64,000 nucleotides of DNA from Welwitschia mirabilis (GCA_051453625.1 JBOZIK010000001.1:181998726-182062725), one strand, 5' to 3'. Shown: positions 11,080 to 23,283, counted from the first letter of the stretch. The notes: generated from the sequence alone by a model not told the origin. Numbers and translations: made by a program.

Positions 11080-11950
11080 AAAATAATTTTTAGATGTATT
11101 TGAAGATTCAAAAATACTACCACCTAAGAAAAAAAGTATAGCATGCAATTAACTTAATCCCTGAAGCATAGGTAATAGCCAAAGCATCCTATCATTTCTT
11201 AGTAATAGAACTGAGGGAATGAAGTTATAGATTGAATAGCTATCATTGAAAGGAAAGATTTACACTAGTGTGTTAACATGAGGGTCAGCAGTATTATTTA
11301 TTAAAAAGAAGGATGGTACCTTGTGACTATGCATTAACTACACATAATGTAATAAAGTAATCATCAAGAATAAATACCTACTACCATGGATTGGTAACCT
11401 ATTAAATCAACTATATAGAGACAAGTAATTTTTAAGATCGATTTAAAATATGGCTACCACTAGATCCAAATTAGACATAAAGATATCTACAAGACTATCT
11501 TCAGAACAAGATATGGACATTACAAGTTTATAGTAATTTATTTCAGTTTGACAAATGGCTCATCCACTTTTATGAGTTTCATGAATGATGTTTTTTTATC
11601 ATACTTGGATAAATTTGTGGTTTTCTTTTTAGATGATATTCTAATTTATTTTAAAAACTAGGATGATCATGTTACACATTTGAAGAAAGTTTTATAGGTT
11701 TTGTCCAAGCATAAATTTAAGGCAAAATTAAGAAAATGCAAATTCTTTCAAATAGAAATTAGTATTTGGGACACATCATATCTAGTAAAGAAATTACAAA
11801 AAACCCTTATAAGCCATATGAGAATGTCCAGAATTAAAGGATGCCACTCAAGTATGAAGTTTCTTAGGATTTACTTGCTTCTACTAAAAATTCATTATAG
11901 AATTTTCTCGACTTACAGCATCATTAACAAACTTAAACAAAGCAAAAANN
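11080..11950 (+). pseudogene. Decayed reverse transcriptase of the chromovirus
   Basis: Blocks appear in order. AVLFIKKKDGTL (about 11288) is the RT start region. YGHYKFIV (about 11512) follows. Then comes LDKFVVFFLDDILIYF (about 11610), which keeps the two catalytic aspartates of the gypsy F-x-D-D motif. At least two frameshifts and many TAG/TAA stops separate them. Ten unknown bases (11949-11958) fall at the RT/RNase H boundary. Confidence 0.85.
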
Positions 11951-11958
11951 NNNNNNNN

Positions 11959-12400
11959 TTTGATGAGAAATGCAAGAAGGCATTTCCTATATTGAAGTTA
12001 CTACTTAAAACAACATCAGTCCTCAAGATTACAGACCTAAACAAACCATTTATAGTAATCATAGATGCTTCTACTCATGGAATAGGAGCCATAATCAGCC
12101 AAGATGATTAGCTGATTTCATTTGAATCATGAAAAGTGAACCAGCATAAGAAGAACTATCTTGTACATAACATGGAATTGTTAGCTATAGTGCATGCCTT
12201 AAAAGTATGGAGGCAATATATTCGTGAAAGATAAATTATTCTCAAAATATATCATAAAAGCTTGAAGTATTTTTAGAAATAATCCCTTCTAAATATGTGG
12301 TAGAGAAGATTGGTTAAGTTACTTGCATAATATGATTTTAAGTTATAGTATAACTCAAGAAAGGAAAATAAAGTAAAAAATGCTTTGAGTACAATGTGAT
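11959..12400 (+). pseudogene. Decayed RNase H of the chromovirus
   Basis: A frame open from 11959 reads FDEKCKKAFPILK.. then KPFIVIIDASTHGIGAII, the usual start of gypsy RNase H with its first catalytic Asp. After a stop it continues with NMELLAIVHALKVWRQYI, which contains the second acidic residue. It is degraded after about 12250. Confidence 0.85.
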
Positions 12401-12479
12401 ATATGTTAGCTACCTCTGTTACATCTGACTTGTTCACCTTCTTCAAAACATCCTTGATATATGATCCATACTTTAAAGA

Positions 12480-13560
12480 CATATATCAATAAGTTCAAGA
12501 AGAAAAAGAAGTAGACACATATACAATCTTACAAGATGGATTTCTTTTAAAGAGAAGATGACTATGCATTCCATAAGGTCCATAGAGAAGGAAGCTAATG
12601 TCTAAACTACATAAAGTTCTTTATGTAAAACATCTTAGATTTGTTAGAAACTATCATCAATTATAGAACTACTAGTTTTGGCTTAGAATTAAGATAGATT
12701 TAAAGGAATACATTCACAACTATCGTATAAACTAGCAAATGAAAATCAATGAATGAAGACCCCCTGGACTCTTTTAGTCATTGGGAATACCATAATGGAA
12801 ATGGTAAGAGATATTTATGAACTTCATTACTAGTTTACTCCTCACTAATAAATAGCATGATGCAATTTTTTTTTTTTTTTGTAGATAGATTAACTAAGAT
12901 GATCCTTTTATCATAGTATAAAGTACTAATATAGTAGAAGAGCTAGCCCTTCATTTTATACAAAATGTTTTTAGATTACATGGTGCAACTCAGGTCATAG
13001 TATCCGATTGAGATCCAAAGCTCTTGTCTAAATTTTGGTAAAGATTCTTCCACCACTTGGGTACTAAGCTCAGTTTAGTATTGCTTATCACCTAGAAATA
13101 GATGGCCAAATAGAAAGAATAAATCATATACTGAAAGACACACTAAGGTGTTATGTGATAGAAAGGATCAAACAATGAGAGAACTACCTACATCTAGTAG
13201 AATTTGCTTATAATTAAACATTCCAGACTTTCATTTGCCATTCACCATTTGAATCAATGTATGACATAAACTATTGTGATTAATTAAAAAAAAAAGATAG
13301 TTATAGGAAATACAAGACTGATATAAGAAATATTATGATTTGAAGCATCAGACCCACATATTCCAAATAGATGAATAAGTACTACTAAGAATCAATCCAG
13401 AAAGAAACTCCTTGAAAATGAAAAAAAAATAACAAATTAGCATCATGGTTTTGTAGTTCATTTAAGATTATTTAATAAATTAGGGATATAGAACACAAGC
13501 TATAGCTTCCTCCCCAAATGTCCCAAATACATCTAGTTTTTCATGTGAGCATGATGAAAT
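12480..13560 (+). pseudogene. Decayed integrase of the chromovirus
   Basis: Recognisable blocks include the region before the catalytic core (HNYRINQMK-like, about 12718) and a core segment LHGATQVIVSD (about 12982) with the second catalytic Asp. Further pieces around 13085 and 13200 follow. Frameshifts and stops break every block. A poly-T run sits at about 12867-12880. Confidence 0.7.
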
Positions 13561-13639
13561 CATACCATGAAGATAGAAACTAGGGCTACACCTTAAACTG
13601 ACAACACATCATACTCAAACCTAATTTGACTTTTATTAT

Positions 13640-13810
13640 CTAACCTAAAAAACTCTGAAATACTAGATCTAGATAACTAAGAAATAAAAGTATAAAAGAA
13701 GTACTTATTCAATGAATCCATTGTAATCGACAAACATGGGAAAATAGGGATTACATGAAAAAGATCTTTCCTAGATTTTTTAATAAATATTGATATATCA
13801 TTTTGTGTTG
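13640..13810 (+). pseudogene. Chromodomain-like C-terminus of integrase
   Basis: Around 13675-13790 the frames give EIKV, a stop, then KKYLIQ and, after a shift, RQTWENRDYMKKIFPRFF. The spacing of the aromatic Y-L and the T-W-E resembles the chromodomain that ends chromovirus integrases and directs insertion into methylated chromatin. The match is by eye in frame-shifted sequence. Confidence 0.5.
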
Positions 13811-13951
13811 CATTATCAATGTATCTATTAAATAAATGATCTTATTTTTTCCATTATGTTTTGTAGATCATACAAAAAATAACCAGAGGAGTATGGCTTT
13901 AGAAATGATGTAAATCAAGGAGAGGTTAAACTTAAGGATGAGCATGATTCC
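13811..13951 (+). other. Chromovirus 3' untranslated region
   Basis: AT-rich sequence after the chromodomain-like block, with no frame. It leads into the polypurine tract. Confidence 0.5.
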
Positions 13952-13967
13952 TAAGGGGGAGGAAATT
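13952..13967 (+). promoter_or_regulatory. Polypurine tract of the chromovirus
   Basis: TAAGGGGGAGGAAATT lies immediately before the 3' LTR start at 13971. It is the expected primer for plus-strand synthesis. Confidence 0.9.
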
Positions 13968-13970
13968 TAA

Positions 13971-14382
13971 TGTTTCAAAATCATTATTTGTATAATCAAG
14001 TGTGCTAAGCACTAATTAAGCATGATTAATAAGAGATGTGAATGGGTGTGATTCAAATATAAAAGGATGTATTCTTTTATTATATAATATAAGCTTATGT
14101 CATTATGTGGGGGTGAATAGACTAGGTGGATGTAACTGACAACAATCTTGGCTAATTGCCAAGATTCCTAGGAGAAGGCCTAAGGTTATGATCCACGTGT
14201 TTACCTATAGCTGCTAGTCTAAGGATGTTTGTTAATGATGTGGAATGTAATATACTGCTATCAATAATAAAATCCTTATTGTCTCTAAATTAGTCCTTTT
14301 TGTCCCTATGGATCCTAGCATATTATTTTAAATATTATTTTTTATGAAAATTAATCCAAAGACAGTAAAACAGAACATTACA
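13971..14382 (+). repeat. 3' LTR of the chromovirus
   Basis: TGTTTCAAAA to ..AACATTACA. The length equals the 5' LTR. Athila-1 protease sequence resumes immediately after it. Confidence 0.92.
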
Positions 14383-15039
14383 AAAACCTACACAAAATAT
14401 CTTTGAATTAGCTGATACTTTAATAAAGAAATCATTAGGAATTATTAAAGACCTAGCCATCCAAATTGAGAAAGCATTTTACCCATATATGTAATTATCA
14501 TTGAGATAGAACATGATGGAGGTTATCCACTACTCTTAGGAACAACCTTTTATGCAAATACCCACTATATCATTGACATATGAACTAGAATGATGGAATG
14601 TTATGTAGGTAATAAAAAGTTTACCATTAAAGTTTTTTATGCTACTAAAAAGAACATAGGAGATGAGTTTAACTTAAAATAAGAACTTAAACCAACCTTG
14701 TTTTTACAACATTAGCCAAATGAGGAGAGATTAATAATGCTATAAGAACCAACTTTATATGATAACCCAACTAAAACACACTATTTTGAGTATGAGAATG
14801 AGGAATCATTTAATGAAAATCAACATGTTTACTCACTAGAAATTTTTTTTTCAAAGTGTCATTCCATGTATATCGTCCCCATGATAGATAAGATGATGAT
14901 TGAATTAACTTAGAACTTAAGGAATTTCCTAAGGGTTTAAAATACATTTNNNNNNNNNNTAACAATTTGAAGAAACCATTGATAATAATGGACTTTCTTA
15001 CTCTTCAATAAGAAACCAACTTGATCTCACTCTTAATTT
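14383..15039 (+). pseudogene. Athila-1 protease remainder and protease-RT linker
   Basis: The frame KPTQNIFELADTLIKKSLGIIKDL continues the protease cut at 4216, matching the usual Athila order of conserved sites. Downstream, acidic fragments (..YEYENEESFNE..) fit the linker before RT. There are ten unknown bases at 14950-14959. Confidence 0.65.
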
Positions 15040-15860
15040 CTAAAGAAGATGTCTTTACTTAGACCCATAAAGATTAGCTTCCATTCCTCTTTCCATAGTC
15101 CAACACAAAATTTACCTTAAGGATAATGCTAAACCTATTAGAAAATCCAAAAGAAGGCTCAATTGAGCCCTTAAGCAAATAGTTAAAGATGAAATTATTA
15201 AACTTAGAGATGTTAAGATCATATATGCTATATTTAATAGTAAGTGGATTAGTCCTTTGATAGTATTTCCAAAAAAGGGTGGAAAATGGAGAATGCCCAT
15301 TAATTTTAGGAATCTTTAGCCTTTACCCTTTCTTAATTAAGTTCTTGATAGAATTTAAGGTCATGCTACTATTGTTTTCTTAATGAGTATAGTGACTATA
15401 ATCAAGTTTGGATAAAAAGTGAAGACCAAGCCAGAATAACCCATACCTCATTATTTATAACTTTTGCCTTTAGATGTATGCCCTTTGGACTTTGCAATGC
15501 CCTTAGAAATTTCCAATGAGTAATGATGAAAATAATTTCTAATACGATAGAGGATTTTATTGAAATATTTATGGATGATTTCTCCATCTCTAAAGAAACT
15601 TTTGAACAGATCATAGAAAAATTAGAGAAAGTCTTAGATCAATGTATAGATAGTGGCTTACATTTAAGTTAAAAAAAGATTTTCCTTCTTGTTAATCATA
15701 AAATTGTTTTAGATCATCATATTTTCAATGAAGGGATAAAGATGAACCCTATAAAAGTTGATATAATTAAAAACCTTAGGCCTTCAACTAATGTTAAATA
15801 AGTTAGATCATTTATTAATCACATTGATTTATATTATCATTTTATTTATGATTATATCAA
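15040..15860 (+). pseudogene. Decayed reverse transcriptase of Athila-1
   Basis: Blocks in order are: a W-I-S-P-L-like start (about 15247); ARITHTSLFITFAFRCMPFG (about 15430) running into LCNALRNFQ; EIFMDDFSI (about 15562) with both catalytic aspartates kept; KLEKVLDQCIDSGLHLS; and VRSFINHIDLYYHFIYDY. CMPFGLCNA followed by FMDDFS is characteristic of the Athila clade. Stops are mostly TAA/TAG, and one or two indels break the frame in the first half. This is one of the better preserved enzyme blocks in the window. Confidence 0.88.
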
Positions 15861-16400
15861 AAATTTATAAACCACTTCATTCATTACTCAAGAAAGATTC
15901 TAAATTTGATTGGAATGATTCATGTCAACTTGCATTTGATACACTTAAGGGAAATATTTCTTCTAAACCTATTCTTATAGGTTCTGATTAGACTAAAGAA
16001 TTTAAACTTATGTGTGATGCAAGGAACATTACTATGAGTGTGGTTTTTGGCCAAAAATATGAAAATGATTTTAAAGTTATATCCTATCTTACTGAAATTT
16101 TATTGAAAGACCAATCTAACTACACTAATACTAAGAGAGAAATGCTTGTCATCATCTTTTATCTTAATTATCTTTGACATTATCTTCTTGGCTTTTACAT
16201 CAATGTTTACACTGATCATACAACTATATACTATCTTATAACTAAAAATGATTCTAGTACTAGACTTATTAGATGATTCTTCTCATGCAATAATTTAATC
16301 TTACCATCGTTGATAAAGTTGGAAAACATAATAGCATTGCAGATCACTTATCTCAACTTTTTTATTCTTATGATGAACTTTCAATAAATGAATCCTTTTC
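15861..16400 (+). pseudogene. Decayed RNase H of Athila-1
   Basis: The frame reads KPLHSLLKKDSKFDWNDSCQ (about 15870), then LAFDTLKGNI, then KEFKLMCDA with the first catalytic Asp. RHYLLGFYINVYTDHTTI-like and DKVGKHNSIADHLSQL-like blocks follow at about 16170-16360. The order and spacing are those of Athila RNase H. Several stops and one frameshift are present. Confidence 0.82.
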
Positions 16401-17720
16401 TATTGAATAATTATTTTCTATAAAATAACTTTATGTCATCTATTCTACTCATCTCGCTTCTTAGTATGCTGATATTATGAATTACATTGTTACTATAAAA
16501 ACACCTCAACATTGAAACCATAACCAATGAAAATCGTTTTTCTATAGGACTAGTAACTATGAGTAGAATGAATCTCATCTTTGGAGATAATGCAAAGATA
16601 AAATCATGCATAAGTGTTTGCCTAAGTGGAAAAGCTTAGAAAACCTTTAACTTTATCATGGTGGGGTATCTGGTGGATACTTTAATGGCCAAAAGATAAT
16701 AATAAAAATTATCCACTCTAGTTTTTATTGGCCAACCCTTTTTAAAGACTTATTTGACTTTGCTAGAAGGTGTGATACCTGTCAACGTTATAGTAGACTA
16801 ACTCATTCTCAAGATATGACTTTTAAACCTATGCTTGAATGTGAACCTATTGATTATTATGAGATTAAATTTATAGGCCCTATCTAACCACCTTATCATG
16901 ATAAAAATTACATCTTAGTGAATGTTGATTATGTTACTAAGTTGGTTGAAGCTATTTCTACTATAAAAAAAATGATTCTTGGACCATTTACAATTTTGTT
17001 CAACTCACATCTTTTAACATTTTGATTTTTCTAGAATTATCATTAGTGATTTGGAAACTTGTTTCATTAATTACATGTTTCAAAAACTTCTTTTATTCAT
17101 TAGCATTAAACATCAAAATACATGTGCTTATCATCCTCACACTAATTGTCAAATAAAAAATGTCAATGAAGAAATTTAAAAGATGCTCCAAAAGTTAGTC
17201 CCTGTCGATAAGAAAATGTGGCTCTTTAAACTTAACAATGTTCTTTAGGCTTATCATACTACTTGGTATAACTCTTTAGGTTTCTCATCATATGAACTTA
17301 TGTATGGAAAAGTTTCTATCTTTCTAGTTGATGTTTGCTATAACTCCTATTGATCCACTAATCAACTTAATCTTCTAGACTTAGAAAAAAATCTTATAAC
17401 TCAATTAGCCTAACTTGACCATTTAGCTGAAAAATATACTCATGCCATACATCATCAACTCATGCATAAAGCCCAAGCTAAGTTCAAACATGATAAACAT
17501 ATTCTCTCTAAGCAATTTGAAGCTAGTTAACTTATTCTTTTATATAATACTCAAGAATATTTTTTACACAATAAGTTATCTTTTAAATGGTTAGGTCCTT
17601 ATCTTATAGAAAAAGTACATACCAATGGATTAGTTAAAATATTTGATTCAAATACTAGGAAAATTAAAAAAGTTAATGGATAAAGCTTACAAAATATATG
17701 AGTTGTCTACTAATGCAACC
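16401..17720 (+). pseudogene. Decayed integrase of Athila-1
   Basis: The zinc-binding part is recognisable at about 16655-16800: YHGGVSGGYFNGQ.., SSFYWPTLFKD and FARRCDTCQRYS, which keeps the CxxC pair. The core follows with IDYYEIKFIGPI and ILVNVDYVTKLVEA, then an IISDLETCFINYMF-like block with the second Asp and an HPHTNCQ block. The last part fits the integrase C-terminus. The frame is broken several times but the fragments stay colinear. Confidence 0.85.
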
Positions 17721-19879
17721 TTGAACATGATAGAAGCACTTATTTTGGAAACCCTCTCAATGAGGAGGACCTTCCTTATCTAAATTTCTTCATAACTTAT
17801 TTCTTAGGTAGACATCATGCTATTACAAGAATATATTTAACTTGATTTATATATTACTTCATGAAGTTACCATGAATAGTAATCATTTACTTGGACATCT
17901 TAAGATGATAAGATTGGATTTATCCAACCTTAATACATTCATAAGTCTATGAACTTCATTCAGAAGGAAGATGACTTGGTTATTTATTATCTTTTTATAG
18001 TGTAAGTAATTAGTTTTTTTTGCATGTTATTACTTATTTTTCATCTCATTACTTCACTTTTATCTTTAGAATTACTTGGTCATGTGGATCTCTCTACACA
18101 AAAGAAGAAGAATAAGAAGAAGTGGAGGAGGAACAAGAGGAAGAAGAAGAGGAAGGAAGGAAGAAAGAAAAGAAAAGAAAAGGAAATAAATAGATACTAA
18201 ATAAAGAAAAGAAAAGAAAAGAAAATAAATAGAGACTATGCCATTTCATATCTAAACAAAAAACATGGTCACCATGATATGATAGATGTGGGAAATCCAT
18301 TAAGGGATTAGTTGGCCATGGTGGAAGGATCCTTACTCCTTTAATAGTGGTTATACTTCCCTCCTTATTATAGAATAAAATTTTACTTAGATCCTATGAT
18401 ATCAGTAATATCCTTAGTATTATCAAAGGCATTGCTTGTTTTCTAGACTTTTTTTTGGCATATAGTATTCTACATGATCATTCTACTTTTTTGAATTATA
18501 GTATTCTTTTGATATATAAGCTATTAACCTCATATTTCTTTAGCATTATATCTTATCATTTGTTGTTTGATAATATTAGACATACTTGACATCGTCATAA
18601 TCATTGCCTATTTGAATGGTACTTTATGAATTTTTATATACTGTCATGCATTTTTCATCATGTAATTTTATTATTGTTACTAAGGTAATTTGTTAGGTTA
18701 GAATTTAGGGTAAGTAAATAATCTTCTTTACCTTCCTAATTGTCTACTTTCAGTTTGCTTTTCTTTAGTTGTTTTGATTAGGGTTTTCAAAGTTATTTCC
18801 ATACTTTTTCAACATAATATTTTGGATTGGATCATTTAGTCATTTCTTATTACTTTTACTTATATCTTCTGTCCATGAGGATTGTAGTTTTTCTTCTTGA
18901 TAGGTAATGATGATACTTTTTAATATTCAATTCTTACTTTTCTAGGCTTACTAAGTTTAGTCNNNNNNNNNNNNNNNTTTTCTAAGCATTACTTCCTTAT
19001 ACTTAGTGCATTTTATTCTCTTTAGAATTTTTTTCCCCATAAATATATTGTCACCATGTTTTTAAGATAAGTCTTCACTCTTTATCTTCTTTTCTAATTT
19101 TTTGCTGCTTTTGTTTTGCTTGCTTGCTTTCAAATTTTTTTTAGTTTCTCTTATTTTTCTAAACATCTTATTTGATCACTATTATCCAACATCTTTCATC
19201 CCATAATATCTAAGAGTACAATCATTCTTTTTATCCTAAGCAATCTAGATGTTTTGCTTTACCTTTGCGGTAGGAAAGACATCTTTCTGATCATTCTTAT
19301 AAGATATTGAGTAAAAATTTATAATTTTAAAAAGGATCATGTTTGAGCTTTCATGATATATATTTATGATGAGTTATTTGGATATGATTTCATGTTATTT
19401 AAATAAATTTCATGGACTTTATTTATTAGGACCAGAATAGCACACTCATAGAGTTTTCCTATAGCTATGTTTCAAATCATCTAAGGAAAATAGTGCTACG
19501 ATTACTCTTGTACTTTAGCCCTGTAGGATACATTAATAAAATTTGGATGTATCATTCTTTGAGATTATTACTACTTAAGTTTTTCACATTAGTTTTAGTA
19601 TTATTATCTTACATTATGAACATACAATATCACTTTCTAAGTTATCATTATTACATTTTATGACTTTTGTATGTGTATGACATTCATTCATTCTATGATG
19701 ATGTGCTTAAGTAGGGGGCTTAGGAAAATATGAGTATTTGTATTATTTAATTTATTTTTAAAAGTTATTCCTACATTGTAAAATTAAATTCAAATTACAT
19801 CTTTGTAGTTGTAATTTATCTTAGTCAAATTAGATCACAATATAGTTGATCAGTCACTTTATCAAGGACTGACAAGGGT
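17721..19879 (+). other. Athila-1 region between pol and 3' LTR
   Basis: No coding frame survives. Blocks at about 17945-18020, 18290-18420 and 18700-18790 align with 50455-50530, 50735-50860 and 51085-51120 of Athila-2, so this is family-specific 3' sequence. It is about 1.5 kb shorter than in Athila-2 and lacks the ORF found there at 52381-53609. Fifteen unknown bases lie at 18963-18977. Confidence 0.65.
18096..18238 (+). repeat. Purine-rich low-complexity tract
   Basis: About 140 bases of almost only A and G, (GAA)n then (AAAAG)n, contain a direct repeat of an AGAAAAGAAAAG..AAATAAATAGA block. The Phe/Ser/Leu-rich minus-strand frame through it is an artefact of composition. Confidence 0.9.
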
Positions 19880-19889
19880 AAGTAGAGGG
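19880..19889 (+). promoter_or_regulatory. Polypurine tract of Athila-1
   Basis: AAGTAGAGGG, then CTA, then the LTR start TGTTG. Athila-2 has the same arrangement (AAGTGAGGGG, CTA, TGTTG). Confidence 0.8.
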
Positions 19890-19892
19890 CTA

Positions 19893-21124
19893 TGTTGCAA
19901 TGCTAATGTATAAAAATTTGATGGTGTATTTTGAGTACTTTTGTAGGACATTTATATAGGTTTGGATGTAATTCTAATCATTTTAAAGAACTAATAGGAT
20001 GATCACTAAAACATGCAATTCTTAGCATATTTGAAGGAATCTTAGGCTTATTTTGATACTTCTTACTTTGAGGAAAGGATTTACCATGTAAAAGACTAAT
20101 TTCTCTTTGAGATAGAAGATGAATAAGCCTGTTGTCTCCTCTGTCATCTTTATGATAGATAAGACAATAGCACTGTTAATAAGGACAAAGTCTATGGAGT
20201 TAAATATAGGGCCTGAAGCTAATGGAGTACTTTTTGACTTGGAATGATGTTCTCATTGTCTTCCCCATAATAGTTAAGATAACAACTATTTTTTATGGAT
20301 AGAAATAATTTTTTTTTTTAATGGGGTCATATGATGTCAACATTTAGGTTTAAGCTTTTATAACTTCATTATAAAACTATAAATATCCTCCCTTTCCTTT
20401 AGTTTCTTTTTCATTTTTTTATACCCAATGTTTTTGTGATATAAGATTAAATGATAAGAGGTCCATCTAGTAGCTACAAAGAGATGTTTTCCTTGGTGTT
20501 GGGTTAAGTATCCTCCATTAAGGATCTGCTACTTTGTTTTAAGTGAATGTAGAAGTTTATTATTAATTCAATTACTTTTTTTACTACAATTGTGTTAATG
20601 TCTCTTATGGTTTAAATTGATTATAATTTAGTGATAATTCTATAGCTTATTTAAATCATAAGGGCAACTTTGTTAAGGTTTGCTTACGTAGTTTATATTT
20701 GCATTGCTATTTAATTCCAATTCCATATTACATTATCAATATTCTATTTGGCAATTCTTATAGTTTATGTTATCTAGGAACAGGTAATAGAATTCTTTTT
20801 AGTTGATCTAAGTTATAAAGAAATAATTCTTGTAATAAGAGGATTGGAGTCCAAATAGAACCCATCTCATTTACATTCTATCCATTGCATTTTCACCATC
20901 ACTTATCTTGCATGGCATTCACATTCTTATTCATTTTTACTTATTAAAATAAAAAAGATTAAAATACTTTTGGAAATCAATTCCCTAAATCCTAGCCTAC
21001 TTCCTTCAATGAATTACGACATTTGGATTAACTCTTGTCTATACTAGTATGTACTCTCTACAATTATTATGATTTAAATGTTTTTCCTAAGGACTTAAAG
21101 ACTACACAAATTCATACTACAATA
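19893..21124 (+). repeat. 3' LTR of Athila-1
   Basis: 1232 bp from TGTTGCAATG to ..CTACAATA, where the 5' copy has ..CCACAACA. It aligns with 1-1678 for its last kilobase. Confidence 0.88.
20379..20386 (+). promoter_or_regulatory. TATA-like box in the Athila-1 LTR
   Basis: TATAAATA within AAACTATAAATATCC. The 5' LTR has the corresponding AAACTATATATACCC. Confidence 0.6.
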
Positions 21125-21840
21125 CTCTTTTTAGTAAACTCACCATTCTAGAAAATCATAGTCTCTTGCATTTTCCTTTGGTTATAGATAAAATTCTCAT
21201 TAATTATCTATCATCCTTGGGGCTTTTATCTTAGCTATTTTCCCTTCACACATATTTTTTAATGATTAAAGCATCATAACTATACTTCATCCATGCTGTG
21301 TTAGATTTACATGCATAACTAGATTTTGCTTCTACTACTGTATCAATGGATAAAAACCTGGTTTAGTATTCATCTCTTTTCCATTATCTTTAATAGATAA
21401 GATTTGATATGTACAACATTTTAACACATGAATTTACTTCTTAAGTCTCTTTTTCTTTTGATTTATGGTTTTAAATAGAATAATCCTTTTCTATGTCTTT
21501 ATGATGAGGTAGCATAAGATCATGAATTATTATAGCATTTTTTAGAAGATTTATATTAAATAATAAAAAAAAGATAAACTAGTGAAACAACTACCAATAA
21601 CAAGGTTTATATAATCTAATATTTTAAAATATAGTCAAATTTCATATAATTTTATTTAGAAATTAGTATATTCCTTGGTATGTTAGATCCAAAATATCTA
21701 TGATGTTATGCATTTTAGCATTTAAGTAGTAGTCGACGCTTCATTAGTTTGAGTTTATGATGCCTCCATTGTATTCTATCAAAAGAATAAGAAATTGTTA
21801 TAACATTTTCATGTCACAGATTTTTCTTTAAAAGAAAAAG

Positions 21841-22080
21841 TTAGGATTTTTTATGAATTTTAGAATAAATGTTCTCGACATAAATGAAAAATATCTTGAA
21901 TAGGATATTCCTGAAGGCATTGACAATATGGTGCAGGATAATGAAGGAAGCATTAGAATACTCAAAGTATTCCTTAACCAAATCTTGAGAAACATTAGCA
22001 TGGCATATTGTAGCTTGCCAAAGTTTCATTGGGATTGTTAATGCCATTGGTGTAGTTGAAAAACTCTTATAGTGAAGCAT
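21841..22080 (-). pseudogene. Antisense ORF remnant in LARD-like element, left copy
   Basis: A 79-codon minus-strand frame includes NVSQDLVKEYFEYSNASF and YVENIYSKIHKKS. The right copy at 35100-35367 encodes KVSQDLVKEYSKDGNACF and YVKNIYSKIYRKS in the same order, split by a frameshift. Antisense ORFs near the 3' end are known in some plant gypsy elements such as Grande and Retand. No family is recognised here. The sense strand is also partly open, so coding is unproven. Confidence 0.4.
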
Positions 22081-22257
22081 TAAAGTTAGTGATGTAGTTC
22101 TAGAATGATTCCCATGTTAAGTTTAAGCTATTAACATAGGAGCTAAAGTAACCTTGAAGAAGTCAAGTGACCTATATAATTTCACTCTACCTTATAAAAA
22201 CAAATCAGAATTTTTGGGTAATTTCTTGATTTTTATTTAGTTATGTAATTTTTTATT

Positions 22258-22278
22258 TTATATATATATATATATATA
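22258..22278. repeat. (TA)n microsatellite
   Basis: About ten TA repeats that are absent from the right copy at the matching place (about 35545). Confidence 0.9.
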
Positions 22279-23273
22279 CTATTTTTACTAGGATTAGGTT
22301 TTCAATACCACATGATTCGCCAGCTACTTATAAATGATTACCATTATGTTAACCATGGATGCATGCCTAGCGTCTCATGTGATGGTCATGCATGTGTGCC
22401 TGTACATGATAGCATATAAAAGGAAGAAGGATTCTTCTTTCCAATTGGCAGCATATGGACCACTACTCCAAACTAATATTAATGCATAGGATGCTTATAA
22501 CTATAAAATATATCATAAAGCATACAACTTAGTAATTTCAATAGTTTGTGTATTTTACTATGCTCTTAGAAATTATTTGGAAAAGAAATTATGTGTCCTT
22601 TATGTAGCCTCTCATGAAAGATATTCTAGTTCATAACATTTTTCCAAATCAATTAACCATTATAAGCTAAAGAAATAAGGAAGGTTAAAAGTTCATGTAT
22701 AATAAAAGAGTTTTACAAATTTTAAAATGATATACATATATCATACAACTTTTAAGATCTTATGCCATAAAGTTAAGTAAAGAGTAAAGGAAGAATAAAA
22801 TTTATAGAAGCATGATCATCTCAGACACAAGAAGTGGTTAGTATTATACTTACATGATGATCAATATCATTGATTAATAAGTTTAGTGGACAACATTCCA
22901 ACTTATTCAACAATTTAAATGGCATTAAAGGAAGATTTTTTTTTGAAAAAACTTTAGTTATTATTTAAAGTTGTTTCTTATAGCAAGTCATTTTAACATT
23001 CTATAGAGATGAGTTTTGCATTAATTTTCAAAGACAGGAATTTGATATCCATAGTTAGCTAGTGGATATTCAGCTATAATGTATATTTGAAGTATGAACA
23101 ATTAAAGTTTTGGATCAAAAGAAAGATATACTCAAAGGAAGATAAACTTAAAGTTTATAAGTACAACAATTAGAAGAGATAGAAGCAGAAGCTACTTAGG
23201 AAAATAAAATATAAGTATTAAAGTAAAGAACTAATCTTTCGTATTTAAGTTTTAAGGATGAAACTCTTTAATT

Positions 23274-23283
23274 AGTGGAGAAA
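23274..23283 (+). promoter_or_regulatory. Polypurine tract before the left LARD LTR
   Basis: AGTGGAGAAA directly precedes TGTCATG and follows a GATGAAACTCTTTAA block shared with the right copy. An LTR preceded by its own purine tract must be a 3' LTR of something to its left. Confidence 0.65.

Larger units (their letters stand above)
4217..14382 (+). mobile_element. Chromovirus-like Ty3/gypsy element nested in Athila-1
   Basis: Two LTRs of equal length (412 bp) enclose a tRNA-iMet primer site, gag with zinc knuckle, protease, RT, RNase H, integrase and a chromodomain-like C-terminus, then a purine tract. Gene order and the C-terminal block point to a chromovirus; the lineage is not resolved. 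The interior is expanded by element X (about 4861-9404). The flanking pentamers are TATAA and AAAAC. They do not form a clear target duplication, although TACAA overlapping the LTR end would match with one transition. Confidence 0.87.
1..21124 (+). mobile_element. Athila-1: Athila-like Ty3/gypsy LTR retrotransposon (5' end outside window)
   Basis: The two LTRs (1-1678 and 19893-21124) align over their shared length. A tRNA-Asp-type primer site follows the first and a purine tract precedes the second. Between them lie gag, protease, reverse transcriptase, RNase H and integrase remnants in gypsy order. The RT block keeps CMPFGLCNA followed by FMDD, wording typical of the Athila clade. Compared with the 3' LTR, about 200 bases of the 5' LTR lie left of the window. 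The span is inflated by a nested chromovirus (4217-14382). No frame is intact, so the element cannot be autonomous. The sequence just past 21124 resembles 34126 onward, so this element is inserted in the larger LTR element described at 21125-39413. Confidence 0.88.
21125..23283 (+). repeat. Internal 3' region of the LARD-like element, left copy
   Basis: It is homologous to 34086-37592, for example GATAAGATTTGATATGTACA-type blocks at 21400/34382 and AAACTTAAAGTTTATAAGTA-type blocks at 23146/37450. It starts right after the Athila-1 LTR. Relative to the right copy it lacks about 1 kb (35800-36840). No sense ORF is present. Confidence 0.75.

Noticed and set aside
18094-18300. 68-codon minus-strand frame rich in Ser and Phe
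   Set aside because: Composition artefact of the purine tract on the plus strand.
22258-22278. (TA)n run as a promoter or replication origin
   Set aside because: Simple microsatellite absent from the homologous copy; nothing else supports a function.
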